From: Pseudarthrobacter polychromogenes
GTDB taxonomy: Bacteria > Actinomycetota > Actinomycetes > Actinomycetales > Micrococcaceae
Assembly: GCF_014644495.1 (NCBI RefSeq)
Contig: NZ_BMKU01000014.1
Span: forward strand, 34,839-98,838
DNA length: 64,000 nt
Reading direction: 5' to 3'
Below are positions 62,733-64,000 of this stretch, piece after piece. Numbering within the stretch: the first letter of the stretch is position 1; every line of letters begins with the position of its first letter. The notes under the pieces were generated by a model that was not told where the DNA came from, searched no databases, and saw only the letters and a list, made by a program, of their open reading frames with translations. A program made the translations under genes and the position numbers.

Positions 62733-63099
62733 CACACCAGGTTCAGGGGGTCCGGAGCTCTGCGACGGCACGCCCTGGACCCAACAGTCGGCCGCGCCAG
62801 CGGACGCCCATCACCTGGTTGAAGCGCAGCGAAAACCAGTGCGAGCCCGCCGCCCAGCCGCAGAGTGCCCGCCGTCTGTCCGGCTTTGGTGAACGGCACT
62901 CGGCGCCGGTCCTGTCCACGGTTGGGGGCAATTCGGGTTATCCACGGCTGGATTTTCGGGAGCCATGGGGAAGCTCCCATCGGCAGTCGTAGCGGTGGAT
63001 AACCCGGACGGAATTGTCCCCGGCTGTGGGCAGCGGCCCTCACCCACCCCAGGCAACGACGGGCTGCATCCTGCATCGGATGCAATTGGGTGGTCTTTC
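62733..63099. other. Non-coding region with nested palindrome
   Basis: No credible gene is found here. A perfect 12-bp inverted repeat, CGGGTTATCCAC (62934-62945) and GTGGATAACCCG (62995-63006), encloses a smaller hairpin, GGGAGC / GCTCCC (62958-62978). The arms contain TTATCCAC, the core of a DnaA box. Confidence 0.6.
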
Positions 63100-63150
63100 T
63101 TGCTCTGTCGTAGCCACGGTCTACACTGAAGTAATCGAACATATATTCGA
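63100..63150 (+). promoter_or_regulatory. SOS-regulated promoter with LexA box
   Basis: TTGCTC (63100-63105) and TACACT (63122-63127) form a plausible promoter. TCGAACATATATTCGA (63135-63150) is a close match to the Gram-positive/actinobacterial LexA box (CGAAC-N4-GTTCG type). It lies 13 bp before the umuD start. Confidence 0.75.
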
Positions 63151-63163
63151 ATAAAGGTGTGTT

Positions 63164-63596
63164 GTGGGCGTTATTATCGGTCCCCGCGTGATAGATGCGG
63201 GCGCCTCGTTGTTGTCAGTGCTGATTGCCCCGGTTCCCGTCGCCGCAGGGTTTCCTTCGCCGGCGCAGGACTTACTTCGATGGCCGGATCGACCTGAACG
63301 CCCACCTGATCAAGGACATCACCAGCACGTTCGTGGTCCGCGTGACAGGAGACTCCATGGAGCGCGCGGGCATCAGCGACGGTGATGAGCTGATCGTCAA
63401 CAGGGCACTGGAGCCCCGGGACGGCTCGGTGGTGATTGCCGTGCTGGACGGGGAGCTGACGGTGAAGCGCCTGCGCCTTACCGCCACAGGCGTGGTGCTG
63501 CAGGCGGAGAATCCAAAGTATGCGGACATCAGAGTGCCTGCCCTCTCGGAGTTGACCATCTGGGGCGTGGCCACGAGGTGCCTGCACCATGTCTAA
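63164..63596 (+). pseudogene. umuD: UmuD-like S24 peptidase, frameshifted
   Basis: Starting at GTG 63164 the frame encodes VGVIIGPRVIDAGAS... PVPVAAGFPSPAQD. The continuation YFDGRIDLNAHLIKDITSTF is in the next frame, caused by one extra T at 63272-63273. The second part has the catalytic Ser (VTGDSMERAGI) and Lys (GELTVKRLRL) of LexA/UmuD self-cleaving proteases. The Ala-Gly cleavage site (AAGF) is in the first part, so the break separates cleavage site from active site. No umuC follows in the window. A base-calling error would restore it. Confidence 0.8.
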
Positions 63597-63740
63597 TATG
63601 CGCTTTTCCGTTAAATGCGAATTTAGCCGCCGCGGCGCGCGCTCTTTTGCCTGGGTGAGTGCTTGCGACTCCCCGTAATCTCGCGGACAAGACTTGCTTG
63701 AAGGCCCTGATTCGCATTCAATGCATGAATAGTGCAACGA

Positions 63741-64000
63741 ATGGGAGGGCAAGTGCGGGGTTCGGGTATCCCTATGGGCTCTGCGTCTCTGTATCTCGCT
63801 TCAGGTATTTCTTTTCTGGACGAGGAGGGAGCGGTCTTCCAGGGCATGCTGGATGGCTGGGCGATGCAGCAGCGGGGAGGCCGGAATCTGAAGGCGAAGT
63901 CCGTGGCCGCCGGCTTGGCTCGAGTCCGGGATTTCCATCGCTTCACCGGCGAGTGGCCGTGGAAGTGGACGACCGGGGACTTTGATGAGTGGATGATGCA
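63741..64000 (+). CDS. Tyrosine recombinase, N-terminal part (cut by edge)
   Basis: The frame from ATG 63741 (alternatives GTG 63753, ATG 63774) encodes ISFLDEEGAVFQGMLDGWAM, then RNLKAKSVAAGLARVRDF and HRFTGEWPWKWTTGDFDEW. This is the SAM-like core-binding domain of phage-type integrases. The catalytic domain lies beyond the window. The competing frame 63659-63985 is its shadow. An integrase here could belong to an island ending outside the window. Confidence 0.7.
   Translation, partial: MGGQVRGSGIPMGSASLYLASGISFLDEEGAVFQGMLDGWAMQQRGGRNLKAKSVAAGLARVRDFHRFTGEWPWKWTTGDFDEWMM

Noticed and set aside
62693..63142. 149-codon minus-strand ORF between IS110 relic and umuD
   Set aside because: It crosses the umuD promoter and a large palindrome, has Arg/Pro-rich filler composition and no motif.
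63659..63985. 108-codon + strand ORF at the right edge
   Set aside because: The overlapping frame from 63741 has clear integrase core-binding-domain sequence; this one has none.
1..64000. CRISPR array
   Set aside because: No series of regularly spaced identical short repeats was seen; repeats found are long direct copies or operator dyads.

Overview
The window is high-GC DNA with dense, often overlapping genes, frequent GTG/TTG starts, LAL-type LuxR and IclR regulators and an actinobacterial LexA box. This fits a soil actinobacterium, most likely an Arthrobacter-like member of the Micrococcaceae. The genus is inferred from gene content; no rRNA or complete tRNA gene is present.

1-12.3 kb is a complete benzoate/catechol block. 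LysR-catB-catC runs rightward. benABCD plus a large LuxR-type regulator runs leftward. catA and the benE transporter run rightward from a shared divergent promoter region. Together they take benzoate to catechol, cis,cis-muconate, muconolactone and 3-oxoadipate enol-lactone. BenC carries an extra C-terminal FCD (GntR-type sensor) domain.

12.3-20.3 kb is accessory DNA. It has a tRNA 3'-end remnant with its terminator (possible att site), an RHH/Doc toxin-antitoxin pair, two ~1.15 kb direct repeats each carrying a lipoprotein gene and bounded by inverted GGTTAYRAGAC motifs, an orphan membrane protein, and a truncated IS21 fused head-on to a truncated serine resolvase.

20.3-35.2 kb is a glycoside-utilisation cluster: TetR, a frameshifted GH2, an MFS carrier, an esterase and two GH3 enzymes. 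It is followed by TetR, an SDR, TetR and a DHA2-type efflux pump. Several strong operator palindromes are visible.

35.2-39.6 kb is an IS and relic zone: an IS110, a small Cys-X-Cys peptide gene with imperfect flanking repeats, a resolvase remnant, a surface-protein fragment, and an intact IS481 with a CTAG target duplication. 39.6-47.4 kb is a dihydroxyacetone module: IclR, MIP channel, DhaK-DhaL-DhaM, a second DhaK-DhaL, a GlpX-type bisphosphatase and an aldo/keto reductase. It would convert triose to triose phosphate and feed fructose-6-phosphate synthesis. 47.6-50.9 kb holds two more IS110 elements.

51.0-62.5 kb is a divergent catabolic island: an amino-acid-type ABC importer with an Asp/Glu-racemase-like enzyme and a small unknown protein on the left; LysR, SDR, flavin monooxygenase, MFS, glutamate dehydrogenase and SDR on the right. 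The substrate is not identifiable from sequence; a nitrogenous compound is inferred. 62.5-64 kb holds an IS110 relic, a palindromic non-coding stretch, a LexA-boxed but frameshifted umuD, and the start of a tyrosine recombinase cut by the window edge.
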